Below are positions 22,442 to 30,389 of a stretch of 30,389 bases of DNA, one piece after another. Origin of the DNA: Candidatus Acetothermia bacterium (lineage in GTDB: Bacteria > Bipolaricaulota > Bipolaricaulia > RBG-16-55-9 > DRXL01). The stretch spans positions 1 through 30,389 of the forward strand of contig JAPWVB010000004.1 of assembly GCA_028275205.1 (NCBI GenBank). Reading direction: 5' to 3'. A program made the position numbers and the translations under genes. The stretch's first letter is position 1; every line of letters starts with the position of its first letter. The notes below the pieces were generated by a model. That model saw only the letters and a list, made by a program, of their open reading frames with translations, did not search any database and was not told the DNA's origin.

Positions 22442-24070
22442 TTATTTGCGCACGAGGGCCAGCCCCGCCGCGATCGGCCGTTGGCCTCCGACTGTCTGGA
22501 CCGTTGCGCCTTGGCGGAAGAGCAGCGTGCTCGAAGAGCCGCCGTCGAGCGCGAGCGCCGAATGTGCCCCTAAGGACTGTGCTAAGATCGCTAGGGTACG
22601 CAGATCTGCCCCCACGCTGCGCCCATCTTTGAGCACTATGATGAAGAGCAGATCTCCCGACGCTGTGGTGGCGAGGACGCTGCGAGCGGCCTTGGCCCGC
22701 ACGAATTCTTCGGAGAATCTTTCGGCTTTGGGGTCGAGCACGATCTGGCCGTCTTTGAGCAACAGCGGGCCGGCGCTCACGGCTTCCCTCAAGAAGAGCA
22801 CTTGAGGATCGAGGGTGTATGAGATCTTGACGCTGTCTCCGGGACGAAGCCCACCCAAACGACTCCGCGCAGCCCCGGTCGCGACCAAGAGCGTGGATTC
22901 CCCATCGGGCAGTACAAGCCCGTTCTCTAAGATATTGACGACGAAGCCGTGGCGGAGCCTGACGGCCTTGAGCGGGGCCTCGCTGCGGATGGGCAGCGCG
23001 TAGCGATCTGTATAGAGAAAGAGCCCATCCGAAGAGGGGGGACGATTGATCCCATCAATAGTGACGGTCTGTCCGAGCACGGACGCGGAGAGCTTCAGCG
23101 TGGGCGCGAAGAAGTAGAGATCGCCAAAGAGCGAGATTCCCAGCGCGCCGCGGCGCCCGTAGGGCGCGCTCAGCACAACTCCATCCTTGACGAGTAGCCC
23201 GATGGGCAGCTGAGTGCTGGGATCGAAGAAGTTCGCGTTGATCGCAGCAAGAGCGCCGGAGGCCATCTTCTCTAACGGCTCCAGTGCGCCGATGCCGTCG
23301 CGCGGCAGTGTGACGGTCAGCCTGTATTTGTCCTTCCAATTCTGAATTTTGAGATAGTGCACGCTCACCGGGCCGTCCACGGTGAGCGCCCGCGCTTGCA
23401 CGTAGAGAAGATCTTCGCTCAGCTGGGTTTGGGCTTCGGTGCGGATGAGCACGCGCGGCTCAGACGATGACGTGCTCACGCGCACCCAGACCACAAAATT
23501 CTCGGCCTCGACCGCGGTCGCTTGCGCGGTTTGAGAAGAGTCAAGCTGCATGTAAGCCCTGACGATCACCGGCGGCTCCGCCGTGAGCGTAAGAGGGGAA
23601 TCTTTCAGAGCGCTGACGGTGTGAAAGAACCGCACTGTGACGAAGTTATTGTGCTTTTGCAGCTCGAACGGCACCCGCGCCGAGAGCGTGAAGAAGACCC
23701 CGCTTGCAGAGACGACTACAGAGATTAAGCGCGCGGGCGTGCTGAAGAGATAATACGCCGTGCCCACTTTGAGCATCTTTACGCCCAGCAGCTCAGCAAG
23801 CTGAGCCAAAGAGATATAGAGCAGTGGGCCGCGGGCGACGAGCTGCTCTGTGGGAAGAGTTGTAGAATTTCTGCCCCAGCGCAGCGTCACGCTCTCGTAG
23901 CTGACGGTGGTCTCGGCTCCAAGCAGCCGCGCAAATTCTCCCAGGGGCACGAAGAGCTGCTCGCCCTGGGTGAGCGGGGGATTTCTCAGAGAGACTGATT
24001 GATTATTGAGAAAGAGCTGAGGGGCTTGGGCCGGCGCAAGCGGCGCACCGGCGCCAAGCACCACCAGCAC
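22442..24070 (-). CDS. Secreted phosphodiester glycosidase (NAGPA-like) with copper-amine-oxidase-N-like domain
   Basis: The protein has about 542 residues. A copper-amine-oxidase N-terminal-like stalk domain (about 20-115) is visible in LFLNNQSVSLRN, LFVPLGEFARLLGA and LLYISLAQLAELLGVK. The C-terminal half matches the NAGPA/phosphodiester glycosidase family: AINANFFDP, GALGISLFGDLYF and, near the end, LGAHSALALDGGSSSTLLF. Such proteins are typically surface or spore-coat enzymes acting on glycan phosphodiesters; the substrate here is unknown. The GTG at 24070 gives a hydrophobic but uncharged signal peptide. The frame is open further upstream with Arg residues (GRIIRALLCVLVVLG), so a non-ATG start overlapping rplI is possible. 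It lies between rplI and murJ in one operon. Confidence 0.88.
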   Translation of the reverse strand: MLVVLGAGAPLAPAQAPQLFLNNQSVSLRNPPLTQGEQLFVPLGEFARLLGAETTVSYESVTLRWGRNSTTLPTEQLVARGPLLYISLAQLAELLGVKMLKVGTAYYLFSTPARLISVVVSASGVFFTLSARVPFELQKHNNFVTVRFFHTVSALKDSPLTLTAEPPVIVRAYMQLDSSQTAQATAVEAENFVVWVRVSTSSSEPRVLIRTEAQTQLSEDLLYVQARALTVDGPVSVHYLKIQNWKDKYRLTVTLPRDGIGALEPLEKMASGALAAINANFFDPSTQLPIGLLVKDGVVLSAPYGRRGALGISLFGDLYFFAPTLKLSASVLGQTVTIDGINRPPSSDGLFLYTDRYALPIRSEAPLKAVRLRHGFVVNILENGLVLPDGESTLLVATGAARSRLGGLRPGDSVKISYTLDPQVLFLREAVSAGPLLLKDGQIVLDPKAERFSEEFVRAKAARSVLATTASGDLLFIIVLKDGRSVGADLRTLAILAQSLGAHSALALDGGSSSTLLFRQGATVQTVGGQRPIAAGLALVRK

Positions 24071-24087
24071 ACACAGCAGAGCGCGAA

Positions 24088-24546
24088 TTATCCGGCCGAT
24101 GGCTCCTCCTCCACGTGGACGCGAATGCTCGCGGTAATGTCTTTATACAGGGAGATCTTGACGGGATGGACCCCCAAGCTCTCGATGGGGGCATCCAGCT
24201 CGATCTTGTCCTTGGGGATCTCGATGCCCAGCTTCTCGAAGATCTGCTGAGCGATCTCCTCGCGGCGCACGGAGCTATAGAGCTTGCCGTCGTGGGCCTT
24301 GCGCAAGAACGTGAGCGCAAAGCCGTCGAGCTTGGCTTGAGCGGCGCGCGCCCACTCCTCGCGAGCTTTGAGTTCGAGTTCGCGCTGCTCGCGAATCTTT
24401 TTATATTGCGCGATGTTGTGCGGTGTGGGCAGCACCGCGAGCTTGCGCGGGAAGAGATAGTTTCTCGCGTAGCCCTCCGCGACCTTGACGATATCTCCTG
24501 GCTCGCCTAACTTCTCGACGCTCTGAGTCAGCAAGACTTCGATCAT
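24088..24546 (-). CDS. rplI: Ribosomal protein bL9
   Basis: This 152-residue large-subunit protein has the family signature at the N-terminus: MIEVLLTQSVEKLGEPGDIV, then KVAEGYARNYLFPRKLA. A long charged helix (about 42-75) and the C-terminal rRNA-binding domain follow (AHDGKLYSSV, then IPKDKIELDAPIESLG). Length is normal. I chose the ATG at 24546 because AGGAGG lies at the right distance and the conserved domain starts there; the frame is open upstream but not conserved. It is unusual that the gene is followed by a glycosidase and murJ instead of lying with rpsF/rpsR. Confidence 0.95.
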   Translation of the reverse strand: MIEVLLTQSVEKLGEPGDIVKVAEGYARNYLFPRKLAVLPTPHNIAQYKKIREQRELELKAREEWARAAQAKLDGFALTFLRKAHDGKLYSSVRREEIAQQIFEKLGIEIPKDKIELDAPIESLGVHPVKISLYKDITASIRVHVEEEPSAG

Positions 24547-24584
24547 ACGGGATTCCTCCTGGTGGGTACATTGGGATTGCGCCC

Positions 24585-24613
24585 ATTGTACCGACCAGAT
24601 CGCCAGTTCGCAA
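24585..24613 (-). promoter_or_regulatory. Promoter of rplI operon
   Basis: On the minus strand TTGCGA (24613-24608), 17 bp, TACAAT (24590-24585), about 40 bp before the start codon. It is arranged back to back with the folP promoter. Confidence 0.55.
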
Positions 24614-24624
24614 GGGAACACGCC

Positions 24625-24653
24625 TTGAGCGCCCTTATGCATTATGCTATAGT
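24625..24653 (+). promoter_or_regulatory. Promoter of folP
   Basis: TTGAGC (24625-24630), 17 bp, TATAGT (24648-24653). The predicted start is about 13 bp before the ATG at 24673. Confidence 0.6.
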
Positions 24654-24672
24654 ACAGATCGGGTGAGACCAA

Positions 24673-25587
24673 ATGACCAATGTCCTTTCGGGGGTGGGAA
24701 GGCGCACCCTGGTGATGGGAATTCTGAACGTGACCCCGGATTCGTTCTTCGATGGCGGGCAGTTCTTTCATCTGGAGAGCGCGCTGGAGCACGCCCGCCG
24801 GCTCATCCGCGAGGGCGCAGATATTCTAGATATCGGTGGGGAGTCGAGCCGGCCCGGCGCCCAGCCCGTCCCCGAAGAAGAGGAGCTGCGTCGAGTCATC
24901 CCCGTTATCCGTGCCCTTCGCCAAGAGTCTTCCGTGCCCATCTCTATCGATACGTATAAAGCGTCGGTGGCCGAAGCTGCCCTAGAAGCCGGGGCAAATA
25001 TCGTCAACGACATCAGCGCGTTGCGCTTCGACAGCCGCATGGTCGAGGTCGTAGCCCGTGCGGGCGTCCCCGTGGTGCTCATGCACATGCAAGGCGAACC
25101 AAGGACGATGCAGCACAATCCCGTCTATGCTGATGTGGTGCGCGAGATCAAAGAATTCTTCGCGGAGCGCATCGCGTTTGCGCGGGCGCATGGCATCGAG
25201 AAAATTCTCATCGATCCAGGGATCGGCTTTGGCAAGACGGTCGAGCATAATCTTGAGATCTTGCGCAGATTAGGGGAGTTTCGGGAGCTAGGGTGCCCCA
25301 TCTTGATCGGGGTGTCGAGGAAGTCTTTCATCGGGCGGCTGTGCGGCACCGCAGAGAATCCTCTGCCGCCTAGCGAGCGCTTGGAAGGGACGATCGCCAG
25401 CAACGTCATCGCCGTCTTGAACGGGGCGCAGATCGTGCGGGTGCACGACGTGGCGGCCCACAAGCGCGCATTGGCAATTGTTGATGCGATATGCTATGCT
25501 GGCAGAGAGCCCAAAGGGGGCGAACTGTATGGCGATCAACATAAAGAAGCTCCGCGAGATGGAAGGGAAGGCCGTCGCTGTCGATGA
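24673..25587 (+). CDS. folP: Dihydropteroate synthase
   Basis: The enzyme condenses 6-hydroxymethyl-dihydropterin pyrophosphate with p-aminobenzoate in folate synthesis; it is the sulfonamide target. The protein has 304 residues. Signature 1 is ILNVTPDSFFDGG (about 17-29) and signature 2 is DIGGESSRPGA (about 53-63). IVNDISAL, VVLMHMQG, DPGIGFGKT and GVSRKSFIG follow, so the TIM-barrel active site looks complete. The last 20 or so residues are low-complexity and lie over the start of the YceD gene in another frame (59-bp overlap), so the C-terminal extension is probably dispensable. Other folate genes are not adjacent. Confidence 0.95.
   Translation: MTNVLSGVGRRTLVMGILNVTPDSFFDGGQFFHLESALEHARRLIREGADILDIGGESSRPGAQPVPEEEELRRVIPVIRALRQESSVPISIDTYKASVAEAALEAGANIVNDISALRFDSRMVEVVARAGVPVVLMHMQGEPRTMQHNPVYADVVREIKEFFAERIAFARAHGIEKILIDPGIGFGKTVEHNLEILRRLGEFRELGCPILIGVSRKSFIGRLCGTAENPLPPSERLEGTIASNVIAVLNGAQIVRVHDVAAHKRALAIVDAICYAGREPKGGELYGDQHKEAPRDGREGRRCR
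25471..25500 (+). promoter_or_regulatory. Internal promoter for the YceD-family gene
   Basis: TTGGCA (25471-25476), 18 bp, TATGCT (25495-25500), inside the 3' part of folP. The predicted start near 25507 is 22 bp before the ATG at 25529. Confidence 0.5.
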
Positions 25588-26029
25588 GATCTATCACGTG
25601 GCAGCGCCGGAGCAGCTCTTTGTGGTGCGGGGGGACGTCTGGGTGCAGGGCCAGGCAGTCCATCGGAAGCGCTCGATCTTTCTTGATGTGCGCATTCGGG
25701 CGACGGCGGTGCAGCAGTGTAGCCGCTGCTTAGCCGATGTCGTCTCCCCGCTCGATTGGGAGGAGCACCTAGAGTTTCAGCCCGAGGAAGATGGCAATCT
25801 TCTGGAGCGCGAGGCGTTCACGTATAGTTTAGAAGACACAGAGCTCAGCTTGCAGCCGTATTTAGTCGGGCTGATCAGCGGCATGCTCGATCCCAAGCCG
25901 CTCTGTCGGCCAGACTGCAAGGGGCTTTGTCCCGTCTGCGGGCACGATCGGAATGTGGGGGAGTGCGGCTGCGCCCAGAATCATCGGGGTGACCCGCGCC
26001 TCCAAATCTTGAAAGAGCTTCTCACGTAG
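25529..26029 (+). CDS. YceD/DUF177-family protein with C-terminal zinc-ribbon-like cysteines
   Basis: The protein is 166 residues from the ATG at 25529 (MAINIKKLREMEGKA). A start at 25478 would overlap folP and the internal promoter. The DUF177 pattern is clear: VRIRATAVQQCSRCLADV in the middle and DPKPLCRPDCKGLCPVCGHD near the end, with several Cys pairs that probably bind zinc. In many bacteria this family is linked to 23S rRNA maturation and is encoded next to rpmF (L32). Here no rpmF follows and ruvC starts 4 bp after the stop instead. The function is taken from the family. Confidence 0.9.
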   Translation: MAINIKKLREMEGKAVAVDEIYHVAAPEQLFVVRGDVWVQGQAVHRKRSIFLDVRIRATAVQQCSRCLADVVSPLDWEEHLEFQPEEDGNLLEREAFTYSLEDTELSLQPYLVGLISGMLDPKPLCRPDCKGLCPVCGHDRNVGECGCAQNHRGDPRLQILKELLT

Positions 26030-26033
26030 CGCG

Positions 26034-26519
26034 ATGCGCGTCTTGGGGATAGACCCTGGGCTGGCGACCACCGGCTATGCCGTGCTCGAGCTAAGCAGCG
26101 GGCCATTGCCACGGGTGCTTGAAGCTGGGGTCATTCGCACCCCAAAAGATCTCCCTCTGGCGCAGCGGCTCTACGCGCTCTACCAAGATACGCGACGTTT
26201 ATTGAGGGAATACAAGCCCGATGCCCTGGCGATCGAGGAGCTCTTCTTTGCGCAGAACCGCACGACGGCGATGGCCGTCGCGCAAGCCCGCGGGGTGGTG
26301 TTGCTCGCGGCGCACAAGCTCCCGCAGACAAAAAGCTATACGCCGTTGCAGATTAAGCAGCGCATCGCGGGCTACGGCCGCGCGAAAAAGCCCCAAATCC
26401 AAAAGATGATGAAGCAACTTCTGCGCTTAAAAGAGATTCCCAAGCCCGACGACGCCGCCGATGCGCTCGCTGTCGCTCTGTGTTATCTCCTTGAGGCGCA
26501 AAGCCCTCTGCAACACTGA
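26034..26519 (+). CDS. ruvC: Holliday junction resolvase RuvC
   Basis: RuvC cuts Holliday junctions made during recombination, working with RuvAB. The protein has 161 residues, normal for the family. The RNase-H-like active site is complete: Asp7 in GIDPGLATTGYA, Glu68 in LAIEELFFAQN, and Asp140 and Asp143 in KPDDAADALAVAL. The conserved GYGRAKKPQIQKMM helix is present. The gene starts 4 bp after the YceD-family gene and probably shares its promoter. ruvA and ruvB are not in the window. Confidence 0.97.
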   Translation: MRVLGIDPGLATTGYAVLELSSGPLPRVLEAGVIRTPKDLPLAQRLYALYQDTRRLLREYKPDALAIEELFFAQNRTTAMAVAQARGVVLLAAHKLPQTKSYTPLQIKQRIAGYGRAKKPQIQKMMKQLLRLKEIPKPDDAADALAVALCYLLEAQSPLQH

Positions 26520-26521
26520 AT

Positions 26522-26550
26522 TTGCTTTTTTCTCAAAAATCTGCTAGAGT
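26522..26550 (+). promoter_or_regulatory. Promoter of zinc-ribbon gene
   Basis: TTGCTT (26522-26527), 17 bp, TAGAGT (26545-26550). It leaves a leader of about 90 nt before the ATG at 26647, containing a short ATCTG...CAGAT hairpin near 26579-26597. Confidence 0.5.
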
Positions 26551-26646
26551 GAGCGTAGGATGATTTCAAACGCGAGCCCATCTGTCGCCCGTCAGATAGG
26601 TCACGGTGAAACCTTCCTACAATCAATCCCCAAGGGGGTGACAGCA

Positions 26647-26847
26647 ATGGGCTTCGAGCGCAAGATGTACGACGTCACGAGCATGAACCTCAAGTGTGCT
26701 CAGTGCGGCAAAGCGATCACGGAGTTGCCGTTCCAGCCCGATGGGAGCCGCCCCGTCTATTGCCAAGAGTGCAATCGCGGGCGCGCGCGCTCCAGCGGAT
26801 TCCGCAGTGGCGGATATAATCGCGGCGGCGGATACCGCGGTCGGTAA
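26647..26847 (+). CDS. Zinc-ribbon protein with Arg/Gly-rich tail
   Basis: This 66-residue protein has CAQCGKAITELPFQP followed by YCQECNRGR, giving two CxxC pairs 18 residues apart, a likely single zinc ribbon. The tail is rich in Arg, Gly and Ser (GGYNRGGGYRGR), like RNA-binding RGG tails. The ATG at 26647 is preferred over one at 26560 because GGGGGTGA precedes it and the conserved part begins there. It belongs to a widespread family of small CxxC...CxxC proteins without a firm function; RNA or ribosome binding is an inference from the tail. Confidence 0.8.
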   Translation: MGFERKMYDVTSMNLKCAQCGKAITELPFQPDGSRPVYCQECNRGRARSSGFRSGGYNRGGGYRGR

Positions 26848-26860
26848 ACACAAGAGAGAA

Positions 26861-26891
26861 GAAGGCCGTTGGGCCCACCCCAGCGGCCTTC
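26861..26891. terminator. Terminator-like hairpin
   Basis: GAAGGCCG (26861-26868) pairs with CGGCCTTC (26884-26891). Further pairs inside (including one G-T) extend the stem to about 13 bp with a five-base loop. It follows the zinc-ribbon stop by 13 bp. No U-tract is present. Confidence 0.65.
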
Positions 26892-26918
26892 TCGCTCCAT
26901 GAGCTAGCAAATAAAATT

Positions 26919-27584
26919 ATGGTACACCACACCCCACAAACAGGCCCCGAAGAACCCTACAGCGTCAGCGAAGAAATACTCAATAGCATCACGCACGGCA
27001 TCGGCACCGGCTTAAGCGTCATCGGGGGCATGGCCCTAATTGTCTTGGCTACGCTGTATGGGGATGCATGGCACCTCGTGAGCTTCACCGTCTACAGCAT
27101 CACGCTAGTTATTCTCTATCTCGCCTCGACGCTCTATCACAGCGTGCGCGATCCCCAGCTCAAGCGAATCTTTAAGATTCTTGATCACAGTTGTATCTAT
27201 CTCTTGATCGCTGGGACGTACACGCCCTTTCTGTTGGTGAGTCTGCGGGGGCCGTGGGGCTGGACGCTGCTGGGGGTCATTTGGGGCTTGGCCCTGGTGG
27301 GGATTATTTTTAAGACTCTTTCGGCCCAGCGGTTCCGGCGCTTTTTAGTGCTGGGGTATTTGCTGATGGGCTGGCTGTGTGTCATTGCTGGACGCGAGCT
27401 GCTGTTGCGCGTCCCCGCAGAAGGGTTGTTCTGGCTAGCCTTCGGTGGGGTGCTCTACACCGTAGGCGTACTTTTCTACGCGTGGCGGAGACTTCCTTAT
27501 AGCCACGCGATCTGGCATCTCTTTGTCTTGGGCGGCAGCATCTGTCACTATCTCGCGGTGCTCTCGTTATTATCTAGGGCTTGA
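26919..27584 (+). CDS. trhA: Hemolysin III / TrhA-family membrane protein
   Basis: This 221-residue protein has seven hydrophobic segments and the PAQR/hemolysin III motifs: EEILNSITHGIG near the N-terminus, ASTLYHSV, LDHSCIYLLIAGTYTPF, and HAIWHLFVLGGSICHY at the end. Conserved His, Asp and Ser residues are in place for a metal site. In E. coli and Bacillus the family has been linked to membrane-energy or lipid homeostasis; a hemolytic role is not implied. The ATG has no clear ribosome binding site and a TAAAAT box lies just before it, so the exact start is uncertain. Confidence 0.9.
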   Translation: MVHHTPQTGPEEPYSVSEEILNSITHGIGTGLSVIGGMALIVLATLYGDAWHLVSFTVYSITLVILYLASTLYHSVRDPQLKRIFKILDHSCIYLLIAGTYTPFLLVSLRGPWGWTLLGVIWGLALVGIIFKTLSAQRFRRFLVLGYLLMGWLCVIAGRELLLRVPAEGLFWLAFGGVLYTVGVLFYAWRRLPYSHAIWHLFVLGGSICHYLAVLSLLSRA

Positions 27585-27610
27585 CGTCTCTTCCCCAGTC
27601 GGGGTATGCT
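27581..27610 (+). promoter_or_regulatory. Promoter of polA
   Basis: TTGACG (27581-27586), 18 bp, TATGCT (27605-27610). The predicted start falls at about 27617, next to ATG 27618. The ATG at 27606 lies inside the -10 box and therefore cannot be the start from this promoter. Confidence 0.6.
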
Positions 27611-27617
27611 AAAGAGC

Positions 27618-30269
27618 ATGGCCGAGCGCATCTTACTCATTGACGCGAGCTCGCTCATCTATCCGGCGTTCCACGTGATGGGCGAGCTGAAGACGAGCAC
27701 CGGCTTTCCCACCGGCGCGATCTACGGCTATGCTCGCACCGTCTTGATGCTGCTGCGCGAGTACCCATCGCAGTATGTTGCGGTGGCGTTCGACAGCCGC
27801 GGCCCAACCCACCGCCACGAGAAATTTTCAGAATACAAAGCCCATCGCCCTGCGATGGACGAAGCACTGGCCGCGCAGATTCCCAAAATCAAAGAGCTGA
27901 CGGATGCTCTTAGACTGAAGAAATTCGAGGTCCCCGGCTACGAAGCCGATGACATCATCGCGGCTTTGGTGTCTCTGGCGACGGCCCAGGGCTTAGACGT
28001 GTTGATCGTCAGCGGCGATAAAGATCTCTTGCAGCTTGTGGGCGACGGCGTGCGGGTGCTCAAGCCGGGGCGCGACGTCACGCGAGATCTCAAGATTCTC
28101 GACAGTGCTGGGGTGCAGCAGTATCTTGGGGTGCGGCCCGATCAGGTGCTCGACTTTCTCGCGCTCGTGGGAGATAGCGTAGACAACGTCCCAGGGGTTC
28201 CGGGGATTGGCGAGAAGACGGCGCAAAAGCTCTTGAGTCAATTCCCCTCGCTCGAGGCACTTCTAGAGAATCTCGACAAGGTCGAGCCTAAAAAGCTTAG
28301 TGAAAAGCTCAAAGCTTTTCAAGAGCAAGCGCGGCTCAGTCGCGAGCTCGTCAAGTTGAATCCTCCGCCCTTGGACGTCTCTCTTGAGGAGTGTCGGGCG
28401 CAGCCGCCGGATCTTGAGCGCTTGCGCGCGCTGCTAGAGGAGCTGGAATTTCGGAGTCTATTGCAAGAGCTTGCACTGGCTCCCGCCGTGCCGCCGCCGG
28501 CCCAACGTGCCCCTACGCTCGCCCTTGAGATTGTGCTCACCGAAGAGCAGCTCGCTGCGCTCATCGAGAGATTACAGAGTGCGCCAGAAATCTCGCTGGA
28601 CACCGAGACGACGAGCGAAGACGCGATGACGGCGGAGCTCGTCGGGATCTCTCTCGCGATCGAGCCGGGAGCGGGCTTTTATATCCCCCTGGCGCACAGC
28701 TATCTTGGCGCGCCGCGGCAGCTCCCGCGCGATCTCGTGATTGCAAAGCTCAAAGATATTCTCCAGACCAAGCCGATCATCGGGCAGAATCTCAAATACG
28801 ATGCGAAGATCCTCAGGCGCTATGGGATCGAGCTAAAAAATATCGTCTTCGATTCGATGCTCGCGGCGTATCTGCTCGACCCAGAGAGCCGCAAAGATCT
28901 GAACGAGCTGGCGCGGCGCTATCTGGGGCACGGCGTGATGGATTTCTCTGAGCTTGGGGCTGAACGGATGGATATGGTGCCCATCGAGCAGGCGGCTCGG
29001 TACTCTATCGCCGACGCCGAAGCTGTGCTCAGACTCAAAGAGAAGATGCTCCCGGAGCTGCGCTCCAAAAACCAAGAGAAGCTCTTTTATGAAGTCGAGC
29101 TGCCCTTGATCCACGTGCTCATCGAGATGGAGCTCAACGGAATTCTCTTAGATAAAGAGATCTTGCGCGAGCAGGCCAAAGAACTCGAAACCCTGGCGAC
29201 TCAGCTGCTGCAAGATATCTTTCGCTTGGCTGGGCAGGATTTCAACCCCAACTCCCCCAAGCAAGTCGCGTATGTGCTCTTTGAGAAGCTCAAGCTGCCC
29301 GTGCTGCGCAAGACCAAGACCGGCCCGTCCACAGACGCTTATGTCTTGCAAGAGCTTGCGTCTCTCCATCCGCTCCCAGAGAAGCTGCTTGCGTATCGGG
29401 AGCTTGAGAAGCTTTTGAGCACATACGTCAAGAAGCTCCCGGAGTATATCAATACTCAGACGGGTCGAGTGCACACGACGTTCCAGCAGCACATCACCGT
29501 GACGGGGCGGCTCTCTTCGACCGAGCCGAACTTGCAGAATATCCCCGTGCGCACGGAGCTGGGCGGGCAGATCAGAAAAGCGTTTGTCGCGCCGCTGGGG
29601 AGAGTGCTCATTGGGGCCGATTATTCCCAGATCGAATTGAGGGTCTTGGCGCATCTCTCGGAGGATCCGGGGCTGATCGGGGCGTTCGAGCGCGACGAGG
29701 ACGTGCACGCCCGCACCGCCGCTACGATCTTCAATATTCCCATAGAGAGCGTAGGGCCGCGGGAGCGCCGCATCGCCAAGATGATCAATTTCGGGCTCTC
29801 TTACGGGATGACGGGGTACGGCCTGGCGCAGCGCACCGGGCTGTCGCGCTCCGAAGCCGAGAAGTTCATCAAAAATTACTTTGAGAACTACCCTGGGGTG
29901 CGGGCCTATATGGAGCGCGTCGTCCGCGAAGCCGAAGAGAAAAGATATCTTGAGACATTGCTTGGGCGACGACGATACTTCGTCGAGCTTTCCAGCCAGA
30001 CCAAGCGCGAGGCGATCAACTTCCCCGTGCAAGGGACCGCTGCTGATATTATGAAGCTTGCCATGCTGCGCGTCTATGAGAGAATACAGTCGGGCGAGAT
30101 CAGGGCCGATATGCTCTTACAGATTCACGACGAGCTGATCTTTGAGGCCGACGCTGAGGCGGCCGAGCGCGCCGCGCAGCTGATCAAACAGACGATGGAG
30201 AGCGCGTTTTCGCTGCACGTGCCTCTCAAAGTTGAGGCCCACATTGGGGCCAACTGGGGCGAGATCTAG
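27618..30269 (+). CDS. polA: DNA polymerase I
   Basis: This 883-residue repair and Okazaki-fragment polymerase has all three domains. The 5'-nuclease domain (about 1-280) has GYEADDIIA and VSGDKDLLQLV. The 3'-5' exonuclease domain (about 310-490) keeps its acidic residues Asp328 and Glu330 (SLDTETT), Asp395 (LKYDAKIL) and Asp466 (YSIADAEAVL), so proofreading looks intact. The polymerase domain has motif A DYSQIELR (Asp668), motif B RRIAKMINFGLSYG and motif C QIHDELIFE (Asp838, Glu839). Phe in motif B predicts discrimination against dideoxynucleotides. The start at 27618 is chosen from the promoter and would be leaderless. Its stop overlaps that of a convergent gene. Confidence 0.97.
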   Translation: MAERILLIDASSLIYPAFHVMGELKTSTGFPTGAIYGYARTVLMLLREYPSQYVAVAFDSRGPTHRHEKFSEYKAHRPAMDEALAAQIPKIKELTDALRLKKFEVPGYEADDIIAALVSLATAQGLDVLIVSGDKDLLQLVGDGVRVLKPGRDVTRDLKILDSAGVQQYLGVRPDQVLDFLALVGDSVDNVPGVPGIGEKTAQKLLSQFPSLEALLENLDKVEPKKLSEKLKAFQEQARLSRELVKLNPPPLDVSLEECRAQPPDLERLRALLEELEFRSLLQELALAPAVPPPAQRAPTLALEIVLTEEQLAALIERLQSAPEISLDTETTSEDAMTAELVGISLAIEPGAGFYIPLAHSYLGAPRQLPRDLVIAKLKDILQTKPIIGQNLKYDAKILRRYGIELKNIVFDSMLAAYLLDPESRKDLNELARRYLGHGVMDFSELGAERMDMVPIEQAARYSIADAEAVLRLKEKMLPELRSKNQEKLFYEVELPLIHVLIEMELNGILLDKEILREQAKELETLATQLLQDIFRLAGQDFNPNSPKQVAYVLFEKLKLPVLRKTKTGPSTDAYVLQELASLHPLPEKLLAYRELEKLLSTYVKKLPEYINTQTGRVHTTFQQHITVTGRLSSTEPNLQNIPVRTELGGQIRKAFVAPLGRVLIGADYSQIELRVLAHLSEDPGLIGAFERDEDVHARTAATIFNIPIESVGPRERRIAKMINFGLSYGMTGYGLAQRTGLSRSEAEKFIKNYFENYPGVRAYMERVVREAEEKRYLETLLGRRRYFVELSSQTKREAINFPVQGTAADIMKLAMLRVYERIQSGEIRADMLLQIHDELIFEADAEAAERAAQLIKQTMESAFSLHVPLKVEAHIGANWGEI

Positions 30270-30389
30270 ATTCCGAGTTTTTCTAAAATAATTCTCACGA
30301 TGATGAGCAGCCAGCCCAGCCCGACTATCCAATAGAACGCCCTCTTGAGGGCCTCGAAGACCCCGATGAGCACGAGCACGATCGTAAGA
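30266..30389 (-). CDS. C-terminal end of a hydrophobic membrane protein, partial
   Basis: The minus-strand frame entering from the right edge reads VLVLIGVFEALKRAFYWIVG, then WLLIIVRIILEKLGI and a TAG that overlaps the polA stop by 3 bases. It has two hydrophobic stretches and a basic linker. The composition and clean ending argue for a real gene, but its family cannot be told from 40 residues. Confidence 0.55.
   Translation of the reverse strand, partial: LTIVLVLIGVFEALKRAFYWIVGLGWLLIIVRIILEKLGI

Overview
The window is GC-rich, densely coded bacterial DNA. MurJ, two PorV/PorQ-like outer-membrane barrel candidates, a family of surface-type secreted proteins and many near-leaderless promoters suggest a diderm, probably from a poorly sampled or candidate phylum. 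No rRNA or other strong taxonomic marker is present, so the phylum is inference only. I see no tRNA, rRNA, CRISPR array or transposase gene.

Layout. (1) Positions 1-4584 hold three secreted-protein genes, including a subtilisin-like protease. (2) Positions 4584-7720 are an accessory island. Seven degenerate copies of a palindromic CACGGAAGG-type repeat occur in the window, six of them here. They lie between a Uma2-type nuclease gene, a HicBA pair, an antitoxin with a truncated RelE/ParE-like toxin, a VapBC-like pair and two tiny membrane proteins. (3) Positions 7728-14890 hold a beta-helix protein with a dockerin-like module and a poly-glycine linker, a secreted protein of unknown function, and an M6-type metalloprotease. 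(4) Positions 14890-15600 hold a repeat, a decayed relative of the secreted-protein genes and a candidate small RNA. (5) Positions 15599-20277 hold two successive operons, each a cohesin-PKD protein followed by a PorV/PorQ-like barrel. (6) Positions 20281-30389 hold a second Uma2 gene and then mostly housekeeping genes: murJ, a phosphodiester glycosidase, rplI, folP, a YceD-family gene, ruvC, a zinc-ribbon protein, a TrhA-like membrane protein and polA.

How the parts may work together. All eight non-barrel secreted proteins in 1-19028 end in the same kind of roughly 60-90-residue C-terminal domain. Its pattern (hydrophobic strand, D-x-x-G-R/K, then G-x-Y-x-hydrophobic, then a basic-hydrophobic end) resembles type IX secretion sorting domains and FlgD-type Ig domains. 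The same segment encodes cohesin-like domains, one dockerin-like domain and PorV-like barrels. The most economical reading is a co-regulated system that exports proteases and scaffolding proteins and may assemble them by cohesin-dockerin contacts. Four promoters in front of these genes carry a palindrome of the form GTRA-N6-TYAC at a fixed distance from the -10 box. That is the position of a class II CRP/FNR-family activator site and is the best sequence evidence for one regulon.
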